The translations under genes were made by a program, and so were the position numbers. The notes under the pieces are model-generated. The model was not told where the DNA came from and made no database searches. It saw only the letters and a list, made by a program, of their open reading frames with translations. From Nocardia araoensis NBRC 100135 (GTDB taxonomy: Bacteria > Actinomycetota > Actinomycetes > Mycobacteriales > Mycobacteriaceae): a DNA stretch of 45,722 nucleotides. Shown here piece after piece: positions 34,967-42,627 of the stretch. Positions within the stretch are counted from its first letter, which is position 1. Each line of letters begins with the position of its first letter. Location: NCBI RefSeq assembly GCF_000308435.1, contig NZ_BAFR01000130.1, positions 1 to 45,722 of the forward strand. Reading direction: 5' to 3'.

Positions 34967-35023
34967 TTACTGGGTAGGGGCCGCTGATACTCTCTCCCCC
35001 GCTGCCGAAGCGAAAGATCAACT

Positions 35024-36139
35024 ATGCCCGAATCGCCGTACCTTGTCATCCATCCCGAGCGTGTCCGCCAGAATTACCGCGCGCTCGACGGCGCCCTGTC
35101 CCCGGGCACGGGTGTCACGACGAGGATCCGTTTCGCCGTGAAGGCGAGTCCGGTGCCGGAGATCGTGCGGCTGCTCGACGAGGAAGGCGCGGAATTCGAC
35201 GTCGCCAGCATCGGCGAGATCGACCTCTGCCTCGGGCTGGGTGTGGCGCCGGAGCGGCTGTGCTACGGCAACCCGATCAAGAAGGCCGCCCACATCGCCC
35301 GCGCCTACGCCCTCGGGGTGCGCCGCTTCGCCTTCGACACCGAGGACGACCTGCTGCGCATCGCCGAGTACGCGCCCGGCTCCGAGGTGGAGTGCCGCTT
35401 CCTCGCCTCGGCGCCGGAGTCGCGCACCCCGTTCGGCACGAAGTTCGGCTGCAGCCCGGGCGAGGCGTTCCGGCTGCTGGTCCGGGCCAGGGATCTCGGG
35501 CTGGTCGTGGCCGGACCGTACTTCCACGTCGGCTCCCAGCAGCTGGACCCCACCGCGTGGCGGATCGGGATCGAACAGGCGGGCCGGATCGCCGAGGCAC
35601 TGGCCGACAAGGACATCTCGGTCAGCTCGGTGAACATCGGCGGCGGGCTGCCGATCTCCTACGCCGACCCAGCGCCCGCGCTGGGTGAGATCGCCGCGGT
35701 GGTCAACCACGCGGCGACCGAATTCCTCTCCGGCAACACCGGATTGGTCGTCGAACCGGGCCGGGCACTGGTCGGTTCGGCGGGCACGATCCACGCCGAG
35801 GTCGTCGGCGTCCGCACCGCGCCGGACGGCCGGCGCTGGGTGTATCTCGACATCGGCCGCTACAACGGCATGGCCGAGACCGAGAACGAGTACATCGCCT
35901 ACCGGTTCGTCACCGACCGGGACGGCGACCCCGTCGACGAGGCGGTGGTGGCCGGTCCGACCTGCGACGGCGACGATGTACTGTATCAACGCACGCGAGT
36001 CCTCCTACCGACCACGTTGCGAGCCGGTGATCGCGTTCGAATCCTCGACACCGGTGCCTATACCGCGAGTTATTCGTCGGTGTCCTTCAATGGTTTTCCG
36101 CCCTTGACCGTTCATGTCTCGGGCGCTGAGCGAGAGTGA
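35024..36139 (+). CDS. PLP-dependent fold III ornithine (or lysine/arginine-related) decarboxylase
   Basis: A 371-residue alanine-racemase-fold decarboxylase. The PLP lysine is K40 (RFAVKAS), the His stacking on the cofactor is H168 (YFHVGSQ), the phosphate loops are IGGGLP (205–210) and EPGRALV (244–250), and the catalytic Cys is C314 in GPTCDGDD, with D315 and D318 for the substrate. All essential residues of ornithine decarboxylase are present. The MAETENEY segment (283–290) resembles the MAETMDE of bacterial ornithine/lysine decarboxylases. It should make putrescine. The stop overlaps the start of the SpeD–SpeE fusion by four bases, which supports putrescine over other products. ATG 35024. 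Confidence 0.9.
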   Translation: MPESPYLVIHPERVRQNYRALDGALSPGTGVTTRIRFAVKASPVPEIVRLLDEEGAEFDVASIGEIDLCLGLGVAPERLCYGNPIKKAAHIARAYALGVRRFAFDTEDDLLRIAEYAPGSEVECRFLASAPESRTPFGTKFGCSPGEAFRLLVRARDLGLVVAGPYFHVGSQQLDPTAWRIGIEQAGRIAEALADKDISVSSVNIGGGLPISYADPAPALGEIAAVVNHAATEFLSGNTGLVVEPGRALVGSAGTIHAEVVGVRTAPDGRRWVYLDIGRYNGMAETENEYIAYRFVTDRDGDPVDEAVVAGPTCDGDDVLYQRTRVLLPTTLRAGDRVRILDTGAYTASYSSVSFNGFPPLTVHVSGAERE

Positions 36140-37350
36140 GTTTGCCCATGACGGCGGAATTCACCGGTTGGCATGTGCTGGCCGAGTTCGGTGGTGTCGA
36201 CGCAGACCTCTGCGACGATCTCGAACGACTCGAATCGGCGTTGCGTGAGTCTCTGATCGCGGCGGGCGTCACCATCTGCGATGTCGTACACAAGAAGTTC
36301 GAACCGCAGGGGGTGACCGTCCTCGCGCTGTTGTCGGAGTCCCACGCCTCGATTCACACCTATCCGGAGTCCGGCGACATCTTCGTCGACGTCTTCACCT
36401 GCGGCAGCATCGGCGCCGGCGCCTCGAAGGCGGTCGAGCTACTGCGAGACGCGTTGGCGCCCAAGGATGTTCGCATGCAGGTCATCCGCAGGGGACACGG
36501 CGGTCAGCGGATCGAGGAACCGGTGGGCGCGGGCCTGACCCGCATCTGGGACCTGCACGAGGTGATCGTCGACACCAACACACCGTTCCAGCACATGGTC
36601 ATCGCGCGGACCGAGCAGGGCATCAGCCTGTTCTCCGACGACGACCGCCAGTCCACCGAGTTCTCGCAGCTCACCTACCACGAGGCGATGATGGTCCCCG
36701 CCTTCGTGCTGGCCGAGAAGCTGGACAAGGTGCTCATCATCGGCTCCGGCGAGGGTGTGGCCAGCCAGATGTCGGTCGCCGCGGGCGCCACCCTCGTCGA
36801 CCACGTCGACATCGACCAGCTCGAGGTCGAGCTGTGCGCCGAGCACCTGCCCTACGGCTACACCAGCGACGAGCTGGCCGCGGCGGTCAAGGGCGAGGGG
36901 CCGATCAAGGTGCACTACGCCGACGGCTGGGACTTCCTGGCCGAAGCCGAGCGGGCGGGCACCCGCTACGACGTCGTCGTGATCGACCTGCCGGACGAGC
37001 GCGTCGAGGACGCGCAGCACAACCGCCTCTACGAAGCGGAGTTCCTGTCCCGATGTCGTGCGCTGCTCGCGCCCGGCGGCGTGCTGTGCGCCCAGGCCGG
37101 CTGCGCGACGATGTGGCGCAACGAGACCCTGAAGCGGTCCTGGCAGCGTTTCCACGAGCAGTTCGGCACCGTGGTGCACTACGGCAGCGACGAACACGAG
37201 TGGTCGTTCCTGTTCGGTCTGGTGGACCGGGTCGACGACCCGGTCGGCGGGATGACCGATCGCCTGGCGCTGCTGCCCTACAAGCCCGAAACCATCGACG
37301 CCAGGGCGCTGGAGCGCGGCGCGATCGAGCCGCACGCCCTGCGGGTCTAG
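36136..37350 (+). CDS. speD: Fused S-adenosylmethionine decarboxylase (SpeD) and aminopropyltransferase (SpeE-like)
   Basis: A 404-residue bifunctional protein. SpeD domain (~1–125): the self-cleavage site E68–S69 in LLSESHASIHTYPE, with H74 and C89 aligning with the processing His and catalytic Cys of Thermotoga AdoMetDC, so it should cut itself and form the pyruvoyl group. Because the cleavage lies within the fusion, the mature protein is a short N-terminal chain plus a SpeE-containing chain. Aminopropyltransferase domain (~138–375): YHEAMM at 181–186, GSGEG at 203–207, D225/D227, and D284–D287 where the usual DSTD is replaced by DLPD. The two reactions make decarboxylated SAM and then spermidine. 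The start is GTG 36136 (overlap GTGA with the previous gene); ATG 36148 is an alternative. Confidence 0.92.
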   Translation: MSLPMTAEFTGWHVLAEFGGVDADLCDDLERLESALRESLIAAGVTICDVVHKKFEPQGVTVLALLSESHASIHTYPESGDIFVDVFTCGSIGAGASKAVELLRDALAPKDVRMQVIRRGHGGQRIEEPVGAGLTRIWDLHEVIVDTNTPFQHMVIARTEQGISLFSDDDRQSTEFSQLTYHEAMMVPAFVLAEKLDKVLIIGSGEGVASQMSVAAGATLVDHVDIDQLEVELCAEHLPYGYTSDELAAAVKGEGPIKVHYADGWDFLAEAERAGTRYDVVVIDLPDERVEDAQHNRLYEAEFLSRCRALLAPGGVLCAQAGCATMWRNETLKRSWQRFHEQFGTVVHYGSDEHEWSFLFGLVDRVDDPVGGMTDRLALLPYKPETIDARALERGAIEPHALRV

Positions 37351-37361
37351 ACGACGGCGCC

Positions 37362-37399
37362 CGAATGCGCCGGTTCCGGATCCGGGACCGGCGCATTCG
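37362..37399 (+). terminator. Terminator of the polyamine operon
   Basis: Perfect 13-bp arms (37362–37374 and 37387–37399) around a 12-base loop, 11 bases after the fusion gene stop. CCGTTTC follows. Confidence 0.7.
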
Positions 37400-37481
37400 C
37401 CGTTTCGAACCGATCAGAGCCGCGCCGGGTCCGCGGGCGGCCGCGGCGCCGTCGCCCGAACGGTCCGGCCGACAGGCCGTG

Positions 37482-37529
37482 CTCGCGGGTCACGCCTTCG
37501 TCGGTGACTTTGATGTTCACATAAGGCAT
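37482..37529 (-). pseudogene. N-terminal fragment of a 4-oxalocrotonate-tautomerase-family gene
   Basis: Just after the SDR stop, a start codon opens the peptide MPYVNIKVTDEGVTRE, the exact N-terminus of 4-OT-type tautomerases with catalytic Pro2. After about 16 codons the similarity ends, and the frame continues with unrelated Arg-rich residues to 37347 across the polyamine terminator. A complete tautomerase needs ~60–75 residues. The gene was evidently the second cistron of an SDR–tautomerase operon and lost its 3' part by deletion. Confidence 0.85.
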
Positions 37530-37530
37530 T

Positions 37531-38265
37531 TCAGGCCGCCCTTCCAGAGATGTACCCGCCGTCGACGGGGAGGATGTGTCCGGTGGTGAAGGCCGCGTCG
37601 GCGAGATACAGCACCGCGGCCGTCGTTTCGGCGACTTCGCCGATACGGTTCAACAGCGCGAGTCTGCCCGACGCAGGCTCGTCGCCGTCGCCGAACAGCG
37701 GCGTGCGGATGATGCCGGGGGCAACGGCGTTGACCCGGATGCCGTCGGAGGCGAGTTCGGCGGCGAGGCTGGTGGTGAGCGCGTGCACGCCGCCCTTGCT
37801 GACCAAGGCCGCTGAGGCGGGCAACCCGGCGAGAGCGTGATCGATCAGCACGGTGCCGATGTTGACGATGCTGCCGCCCCTGGCTTGGGCCAGGAACCGC
37901 CGCACCACGGCCTGCGTGGTGAAGTACGTGCCTTTGAGGTTTCCGTTCAGATAGACGTCGAGATCTTGCTCGGTGACATCCACGAACGGTTTGGCTCCGA
38001 AGACGCCCGCGTTGTTGACCAGCACATCCACACCGCCGAACCGTTCCACCGCGACGCGCACCAAGGTCGTCGCGGTGGTGGCGGCGCCGATATCGCCCGG
38101 CACCGCGGCCACTCGCTCCGGGGCGCCGAGTTCGGCGGCCACCCGGGTCAGCTTTTCCGCGTCTCGGCCGTTGAGCACGACATTGTCGCCGCGTTCCACG
38201 AACGCCCGTGCGATATCGCGACCGATCCCGCTGGAGGAACCGGTCACGATGACGGTCTTCGCCAC
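37531..38265 (-). CDS. Short-chain dehydrogenase/reductase (SDR) under TetR control
   Basis: A 244-residue classical SDR. The loop TGSSSGIG begins at residue 8, with NNAG near 87. The serine motif VNIGTVL and the lysine of SALVSKGG are present, but the usual catalytic Tyr four residues before that Lys appears as Ala (AALVSKGG), so the canonical YxxxK is not intact. It ends in the SDR signature ILPVDGGYISG. The start is GTG 38265, with GAAAGGATC upstream. Immediately upstream lies a palindromic operator identical to that of the tetR gene. Substrate unknown; the missing Tyr may reflect altered chemistry or loss of activity. Confidence 0.87.
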   Translation of the reverse strand: MAKTVIVTGSSSGIGRDIARAFVERGDNVVLNGRDAEKLTRVAAELGAPERVAAVPGDIGAATTATTLVRVAVERFGGVDVLVNNAGVFGAKPFVDVTEQDLDVYLNGNLKGTYFTTQAVVRRFLAQARGGSIVNIGTVLIDHALAGLPASAALVSKGGVHALTTSLAAELASDGIRVNAVAPGIIRTPLFGDGDEPASGRLALLNRIGEVAETTAAVLYLADAAFTTGHILPVDGGYISGRAA

Positions 38266-38279
38266 AGTGATCCTTTCTT

Positions 38280-38302
38280 CTATACGACCGGTCGTCTCGG
38301 AA
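38280..38302. promoter_or_regulatory. TetR operator copy 1, upstream of the SDR gene
   Basis: Contains the palindrome ACGACCGGTCGT (38284–38295). Over 23 bases it matches the copy at 38940–38962 at 22 positions. Read on the minus strand, TATAGA at its downstream edge could be the -10 of the SDR promoter, so a bound repressor would block RNA polymerase. Confidence 0.8.
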
Positions 38303-38341
38303 CAGGTAGCCGAATACGCCGGACAGTGGTGCTGCCGGGAA

Positions 38342-38932
38342 TCAGGGCAGGAAGTAGTCACCGAGGAGGCGATCGAGACACTTGTGCAGCGGAGCGAGGG
38401 TGCGCTCCATCTTCATCCTGATCACCGCCCCTTCCCAGGATTCGAGCAGGAGATCGGCCAGTTCGACCGCCTCGATGTCGGCGCGGATCGTGCCGAGGCG
38501 CTGCGCCTGCGCGAGTTGCTCGGCGACGCGATCGCGCCACGCGCGCCAGGCCGCCGACAGCGATTCGCGTAACAGCTCACTGCCTTCCAGCTCGCCCCCC
38601 AGATTCGCGATGAGGCAGCCGCCGGTGAAATCCGTCGCGACGAAGTCGTCCATCAGCCGCCCGAAGAACGCTCGCAAGCCGCTCACCGGATCCGGCGCCG
38701 CGCCGAACGCTTCGGTCAGATTGCGCTGCACACAGACGGAGTGATGCTCGATGATCGCGCGACCGAAACTCTCTTTGCTGTCGAAGTAGTTGTAGAACGA
38801 ACCTTTCGGCACACCGACCTTGTCCAGGATCTGTTTGATCCCGGTGCCGTGGTATCCGTTGGTCAGGAATCCCGCGGCGCCCTCTTCGACGAGAAGCCGC
38901 CGGGTGTCCTCACTGCGCCGGGGTCGTGCCAT
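38342..38932 (-). CDS. TetR-family repressor of the SDR gene
   Basis: A 196-residue TetR/AcrR protein. The helix-turn-helix is YHGTGIKQILDKVGVPKGSFYNYFDSKESFG (about residues 27–57); the C-terminal domain has FTGGCLIANLGGEL, typical of the subgroup TetR_C_16-like. ATG 38932 lacks a ribosome site, and the -10 TATAGT ends six bases before it, so the mRNA is probably leaderless. The gene lies 76 bases upstream of the SDR on the same strand but has its own promoter carrying an identical operator. Confidence 0.9.
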   Translation of the reverse strand: MARPRRSEDTRRLLVEEGAAGFLTNGYHGTGIKQILDKVGVPKGSFYNYFDSKESFGRAIIEHHSVCVQRNLTEAFGAAPDPVSGLRAFFGRLMDDFVATDFTGGCLIANLGGELEGSELLRESLSAAWRAWRDRVAEQLAQAQRLGTIRADIEAVELADLLLESWEGAVIRMKMERTLAPLHKCLDRLLGDYFLP

Positions 38933-38938
38933 GTGCCG

Positions 38939-38968
38939 ACTATACGACCGGTCGTCTTGGAATTGCAA
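38939..38968 (-). promoter_or_regulatory. tetR promoter overlapping TetR operator copy 2
   Basis: On the minus strand: TTGCAA (38968–38963), an 18-base spacer containing ACGACCGGTCGT, and TATAGT (38944–38939). The predicted transcript start coincides with the ATG at 38932. The operator (38940–38962) fills the spacer, the classic arrangement for autorepression. Confidence 0.75.
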
Positions 38969-38983
38969 CAGCGCGCGGCGGCC

Positions 38984-39478
38984 TCACGCCACAGGACCGG
39001 ACCACCCGGGCCCGGCCGAGTCCCAGAAGCTCGCCGGGTCGCGCCGCCAGCGTGCGGACCGGGCGGCGAAGGACGCGAGATGCTCGGCGGCGAAGCGGTC
39101 GCGTTCCCAGTCCGCCGGGTCCGCCGCCACCGTCCAGACGTAGGTCCACACCGGAGCGTTCCGGCCGTCGAGGCGCACCTGGCGCAGGTCGTACTCGTCG
39201 TCCTCGAACGCGTCGAGAGTCGTCCACTCGGTCGCGCTGAGACCGCTCAGCACACAGCCGCGGGCGCACCCCTGTGCCGCGGCGACCAGTCCCGGATACA
39301 GCCGCCGCGGCAGCGCGGCGGCGCGCCATCCGCTCAGCTCGGCCTGCTCCAGCGACGGCACCCGTCCGAGCAGCGCCGTCAGTACCTCGGGGAACTGCAG
39401 CGTGCCGTAGACGAACAGCGCATGATCCGATCCGATCAGGCGACCCAGCCGCCCACCTCCCAGCGCCGCCGATGCCAA
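38984..39478 (-). CDS. Gamma-glutamylcyclotransferase-like (AIG2/GGCT) protein
   Basis: A 164-residue cytoplasmic protein with the GGCT fold. The substrate loop VYGTLQFPEV is at residues 23–32, and the catalytic Glu is in LDAFEDDEYDLRQV. These enzymes cleave gamma-glutamyl peptides to 5-oxoproline. The exact substrate is not known in actinobacteria. The start is TTG 39478 because AGGAGAGG lies just upstream and no ATG or GTG is in frame between there and the conserved core. It lies 49 bases after the oxyR gene on the same strand and may be co-transcribed. Confidence 0.82.
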   Translation of the reverse strand: MASAALGGGRLGRLIGSDHALFVYGTLQFPEVLTALLGRVPSLEQAELSGWRAAALPRRLYPGLVAAAQGCARGCVLSGLSATEWTTLDAFEDDEYDLRQVRLDGRNAPVWTYVWTVAADPADWERDRFAAEHLASFAARSARWRRDPASFWDSAGPGWSGPVA

Positions 39479-39527
39479 CTCGCCTCTCCTCTCACCTGTT
39501 CTCCGCTGCGCCCCGGGTTCGACGCGG

Positions 39528-40436
39528 CTACATCGGCCGTTGCGCCCGGACGATGGCGGCCAGGTATTCGTAGTCGTCGGCGCGGGCACTGGACGCGCGG
39601 AAGACCAAGCCGATGGTGCGGCCGGGGGCGGGCGCGGAGAAGTGCGCCACATCCAGCGTGCCGCGGGCGGTCTCCGTCGGCACCGCCATCTGCGGGATCA
39701 GCGTCACGCCGAGGCCGCCCGCTACACACTGGACCACGGTGGACAGGGACGCGGCCCTGGTATCGCCGACAGCGGCCGGGTGCACATCGGCCGAGCGGCA
39801 CGCCTCCAAGGTCTGGTCACGTAGGCAGTGTCCCTCGTCGAGCAACAGCAGTGGCTGGGCGTCCAGCACCGACGCCACGAGGTCGCTGCGCCCGGCCAAT
39901 TCGTGGCCACGCGGGGTGACCAGCACGAATTCCTCGGAATACAGTGGGATCTCGACCACGCCCGGCATCTCGGTCGGCACCGCGAGCAGCGCGACGTCCA
40001 GCACGCCGGTGCGCAGCCCGTCCAGCAGCCGCGCGGTCTGGTCCTCGATGATCTGCGGGCGCAGCTCGGGCAGCCGCTTGCGCAGCTCCGGCAGCAAACC
40101 GGGCAGCACATAGGGGGCGACCGTCGGGATGATGCCCATCCGCAGGATGCCGCCGAGCCTGTCACCGGTGGCCGACGCGACGAAACGGTCCGCGGCCTCC
40201 AGCGTCGCCATTGCCTTGGGCAGCAAACGCATCCCGGCGGCGGTCACCAGCACGCGCCGGGTGCTGCGTTCGATCAGCTGGAGCCCGAGTCCGTGTTCCA
40301 GTGCGGCGAGCGCCTGCGATAACGTGGGCTGACTCACACCGAGACGGGCGGCCGCGGTGCCGAAATGGCGATATTCCGCGATCGCCACGAACGCACGCAG
40401 CTGTGACAGGGTGGGCTGATAAGTCTGATCAGTCAC
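39528..40436 (-). CDS. oxyR: Hydrogen-peroxide-sensing LysR-type regulator OxyR
   Basis: A 302-residue LysR-family regulator. The winged helix is at 1–~65 ([34 protein letters not shown]). The redox domain carries the OxyR disulfide pair in [21 protein letters not shown], separated by eight residues. It senses peroxide and activates the divergent ahpC–ahpD. The start is GTG 40436; GTG 40463 with AAGGTAAAG upstream is a longer alternative. Mycobacterial oxyR is also divergent from ahpC, but is decayed in M. tuberculosis; here it appears intact. Confidence 0.95.
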   Translation of the reverse strand: MTDQTYQPTLSQLRAFVAIAEYRHFGTAAARLGVSQPTLSQALAALEHGLGLQLIERSTRRVLVTAAGMRLLPKAMATLEAADRFVASATGDRLGGILRMGIIPTVAPYVLPGLLPELRKRLPELRPQIIEDQTARLLDGLRTGVLDVALLAVPTEMPGVVEIPLYSEEFVLVTPRGHELAGRSDLVASVLDAQPLLLLDEGHCLRDQTLEACRSADVHPAAVGDTRAASLSTVVQCVAGGLGVTLIPQMAVPTETARGTLDVAHFSAPAPGRTIGLVFRASSARADDYEYLAAIVRAQRPM

Positions 40437-40440
40437 CCCT

Positions 40441-40460
40441 ATCAGTGTAGTGCCACTGAT
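40441..40460. promoter_or_regulatory. OxyR-type operator between oxyR and ahpC
   Basis: ATCAGTG, six bases, CACTGAT: a perfect 7-bp inverted repeat just upstream of the oxyR GTG. Neighbouring TGATCAG and TGATAAG half-like elements occur at 40418–40434. The position suits OxyR binding for autorepression and ahpC activation. Confidence 0.7.
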
Positions 40461-40611
40461 CACCTTTACCTTTTACCGCCCCTTGGGCAAGATCGCCCAT
40501 GAGCTTTTCACCCGCGGTGTGAGTACCGGGTCCGAGCCGGTGGCTCGCTTGCCGCAACGGTCCCGCAATGCCGCAGAACACCATTGGCAACCAAATGACG
40601 AGGAGACGAGC

Positions 40612-41199
40612 ATGGCCCTGCTGACCATCGGCGACCAATTCCCGGCATACAACCTCACCGCGGTGATCGGCGGTGACCTGTCGAAGGTCGACGCTCAGCA
40701 GCCTGACGACTACTTCACCCGGATCACCAGCGACGACCACGCGGGCAAGTGGCGGATCGTCTTCTTCTGGCCGAAGGACTTCACCTTCGTGTGCCCGACG
40801 GAGATCGCCGCGTTCGGCAAGCTCAACGACGAATTCGAGGACCGGGACGCCGTGGTGCTCGGCGCGTCGGTGGACAACGAGTTCGTGCACTTCCAGTGGC
40901 GCGCACAGCACGAGGACCTCAAGACCCTCCCCTTCCCCATGCTCTCGGACCTCAAGCGTGAACTGGCCGCGGCCACCGGCGTGCTCAACGCCGACGGCGT
41001 CGCCGACCGGGCCACCTTCATCATCGACCCGAACAACGAGGTCCAGTTCGTCTCCGTCACCGCGGGTTCGGTGGGCCGCAATGTCGACGAGGTGCTGCGT
41101 GTGCTCGACGCCCTGCAGTCCGACGAGCTGTGCGCCTGCAACTGGAAGAAGGGCGACCCCACCATCGACGCGGGCGAACTCCTGGCCGCCAGCGTCTGA
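40612..41199 (+). CDS. ahpC: Alkyl hydroperoxide reductase AhpC
   Basis: A 195-residue 2-Cys peroxiredoxin that reduces peroxides and peroxynitrite. The peroxidatic C61 (FTFVCPTEI) and resolving cysteines C174 and C176 (ELCACNW) are at exactly the positions of M. tuberculosis AhpC. ATG 40612 follows AGGAGACGAG. It heads the ahpC–ahpD operon opposite oxyR. The 100-base gap to ahpD contains no terminator. Confidence 0.97.
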   Translation: MALLTIGDQFPAYNLTAVIGGDLSKVDAQQPDDYFTRITSDDHAGKWRIVFFWPKDFTFVCPTEIAAFGKLNDEFEDRDAVVLGASVDNEFVHFQWRAQHEDLKTLPFPMLSDLKRELAAATGVLNADGVADRATFIIDPNNEVQFVSVTAGSVGRNVDEVLRVLDALQSDELCACNWKKGDPTIDAGELLAASV

Positions 41200-41299
41200 A
41201 AACCGCCGTCGCACCCGGATTTCCGGGTTCGTCCCACCCCACACCATCGAGAACCGACCTGGTCCACGCACGGACCGCTTCGAGTAGAGGAATCGCCGA

Positions 41300-41839
41300 A
41301 TGAGCATTGAGAACCTGAAGAACTCCCTTCCCGAGTACGCCAAGGACCTCAAGCTCAACTTGTCATCCATCGCGCGCACCACGGTGCTGAACGAACAGCA
41401 GCTGTGGGGCACCCTGCTCGCGTCGGCGGCCGCGACCCGGTCGACGACCACGCTGCGCGAGATCGCCGAGGAAGCCGCCGACGTGCTGTCGGCGGAGGCG
41501 TACAACGCCGCGCTCGGCGCCGCCTCGATCATGGGCATGAACAACGTGTTCTACCGGGGCAAGGCGTTCCTCGGCGGTCGCTACGACGACCTGCGGGCCG
41601 GACTGCGCATGCAGATCATCGGCACGCCCGGCGTCGACAAGGCCGATTTCGAGCTGTGGTCGTTCGCGGTCTCCTCGATCAACGGCTGCGCGCACTGCCT
41701 CGAGGCGCACGAGCACACGCTGCGGGAAGCGGGCGTGTCGCGCGAGGTGATCTTCGAATCGCTGCGCGCGGCCGCCATCGTGGCCGGTGTCGGCCAGGCC
41801 GTGCAGTCGACCGAGGCCCTCACCGCGGCCGCGATCTGA
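41300..41839 (+). CDS. ahpD: Alkyl hydroperoxidase AhpD
   Basis: A 179-residue thioredoxin-like adaptor of the AhpC system that passes electrons from dihydrolipoamide to AhpC. The redox motif CAHC gives C130 and C133, with H137 and E118 of the proton relay, identical in position to the mycobacterial enzyme. ATG 41300 has AGAGGAA upstream. It is followed within 12 bases by a very strong terminator. Confidence 0.97.
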   Translation: MSIENLKNSLPEYAKDLKLNLSSIARTTVLNEQQLWGTLLASAAATRSTTTLREIAEEAADVLSAEAYNAALGAASIMGMNNVFYRGKAFLGGRYDDLRAGLRMQIIGTPGVDKADFELWSFAVSSINGCAHCLEAHEHTLREAGVSREVIFESLRAAAIVAGVGQAVQSTEALTAAAI

Positions 41840-41850
41840 TTTCGCCGGAG

Positions 41851-41882
41851 AAGAGGCCCCCGTCCTGCGACGGGGGCCTCTT
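41851..41882 (+). terminator. Strong rho-independent terminator of ahpC–ahpD
   Basis: A perfect 14-bp stem (41851–41864 and 41869–41882) with the loop CTGC, ending in CTCTTTCGC. It is the clearest intrinsic terminator in the window. Confidence 0.9.
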
Positions 41883-41946
41883 TCGCGCTCCCGATGTGGT
41901 CTGGACGACAGCTCTCGCCCGCGGCAGCCGAGTAGGCTCGGCGAGC

Positions 41947-42621
41947 ATGAGCACACAGGTAGATGTGGTGCGAGTGTTCACCGACGCCGCCGGGCGGTTC
42001 GGCAACGAGCTGGGTATCGCGCGGGCGGCCGACGTGGCCGCGGCCGACCGGCAGGCGCTGGCCGCCAAGGCCGGATACAGCGAGACGGTGGTCGTCGAAG
42101 AGCCGGTCGACGGCACCGCCGCGGTACGGATCTACACCCCCACGATGGAGCTTCCGTTCGCGGGTCACCCTTCGGTGGGAACCGCATGGTGGTTCGCGGC
42201 GCGGGGCATCCCGGCGCGCACGCTGGATGTCCCCGCGGGCCCGGTGGCCGTGGAGCTCACCGAGGGGCTGACCTGGATCACCGCTCGGGGCGAGTGGGCA
42301 CCCCCGTTCACCTTCCATCAACTGGAGGACGTCGAGGAGCTGGACGCCCTGCGGCCGGAGGAGTTCCCCGGCGGCCCGCACTACCTGTGGGCATGGACCG
42401 ACGAGCATCGCGCCGCCCTGCGCTCGCGCATGTTCGCGCCGACCATGGGTATCGCCGAGGACGAGGCGACCGGCGCCGCGGCCGTGGCATTGACGGCGTT
42501 GCTGCGCAAAGGGCTGGTCATCACGCAGGGCAAAGGCTCTCAGTTGTTCACCCGGTGGGACTCCGATGGCTGGGTGCACTTGGGCGGCCGAGTCGTGGCG
42601 GACCAGCCCGTGGAGATCTGA
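41947..42621 (+). CDS. PhzF-family isomerase-like protein
   Basis: A 224-residue protein of the PhzF (DapF-fold) superfamily, counterpart of Rv2716. Family marks are VRVFTDAAGRFGNELGIA at the N-terminus, the YSETVVVEE strand, FAGHPSVGTAWW (residues ~68–79) and the C-terminal EDEATGAAAVALTALL and GKGSQLFTRW. It is shorter than PhzF proper (about 280 residues). The substrate is unknown; isomerisation by acid–base catalysis is the family chemistry. ATG 41947 has a weak ribosome site; it is transcribed separately from ahpD. Confidence 0.88.
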   Translation: MSTQVDVVRVFTDAAGRFGNELGIARAADVAAADRQALAAKAGYSETVVVEEPVDGTAAVRIYTPTMELPFAGHPSVGTAWWFAARGIPARTLDVPAGPVAVELTEGLTWITARGEWAPPFTFHQLEDVEELDALRPEEFPGGPHYLWAWTDEHRAALRSRMFAPTMGIAEDEATGAAAVALTALLRKGLVITQGKGSQLFTRWDSDGWVHLGGRVVADQPVEI

Positions 42622-42627
42622 CGCCGC

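Noticed and set aside
38280..38962. Duplicated 23-base sequence that could be a target-site duplication or att pair
   Set aside because: The repeats are palindromic and sit at promoter positions of a tetR gene and its neighbour; nothing between them is mobile.
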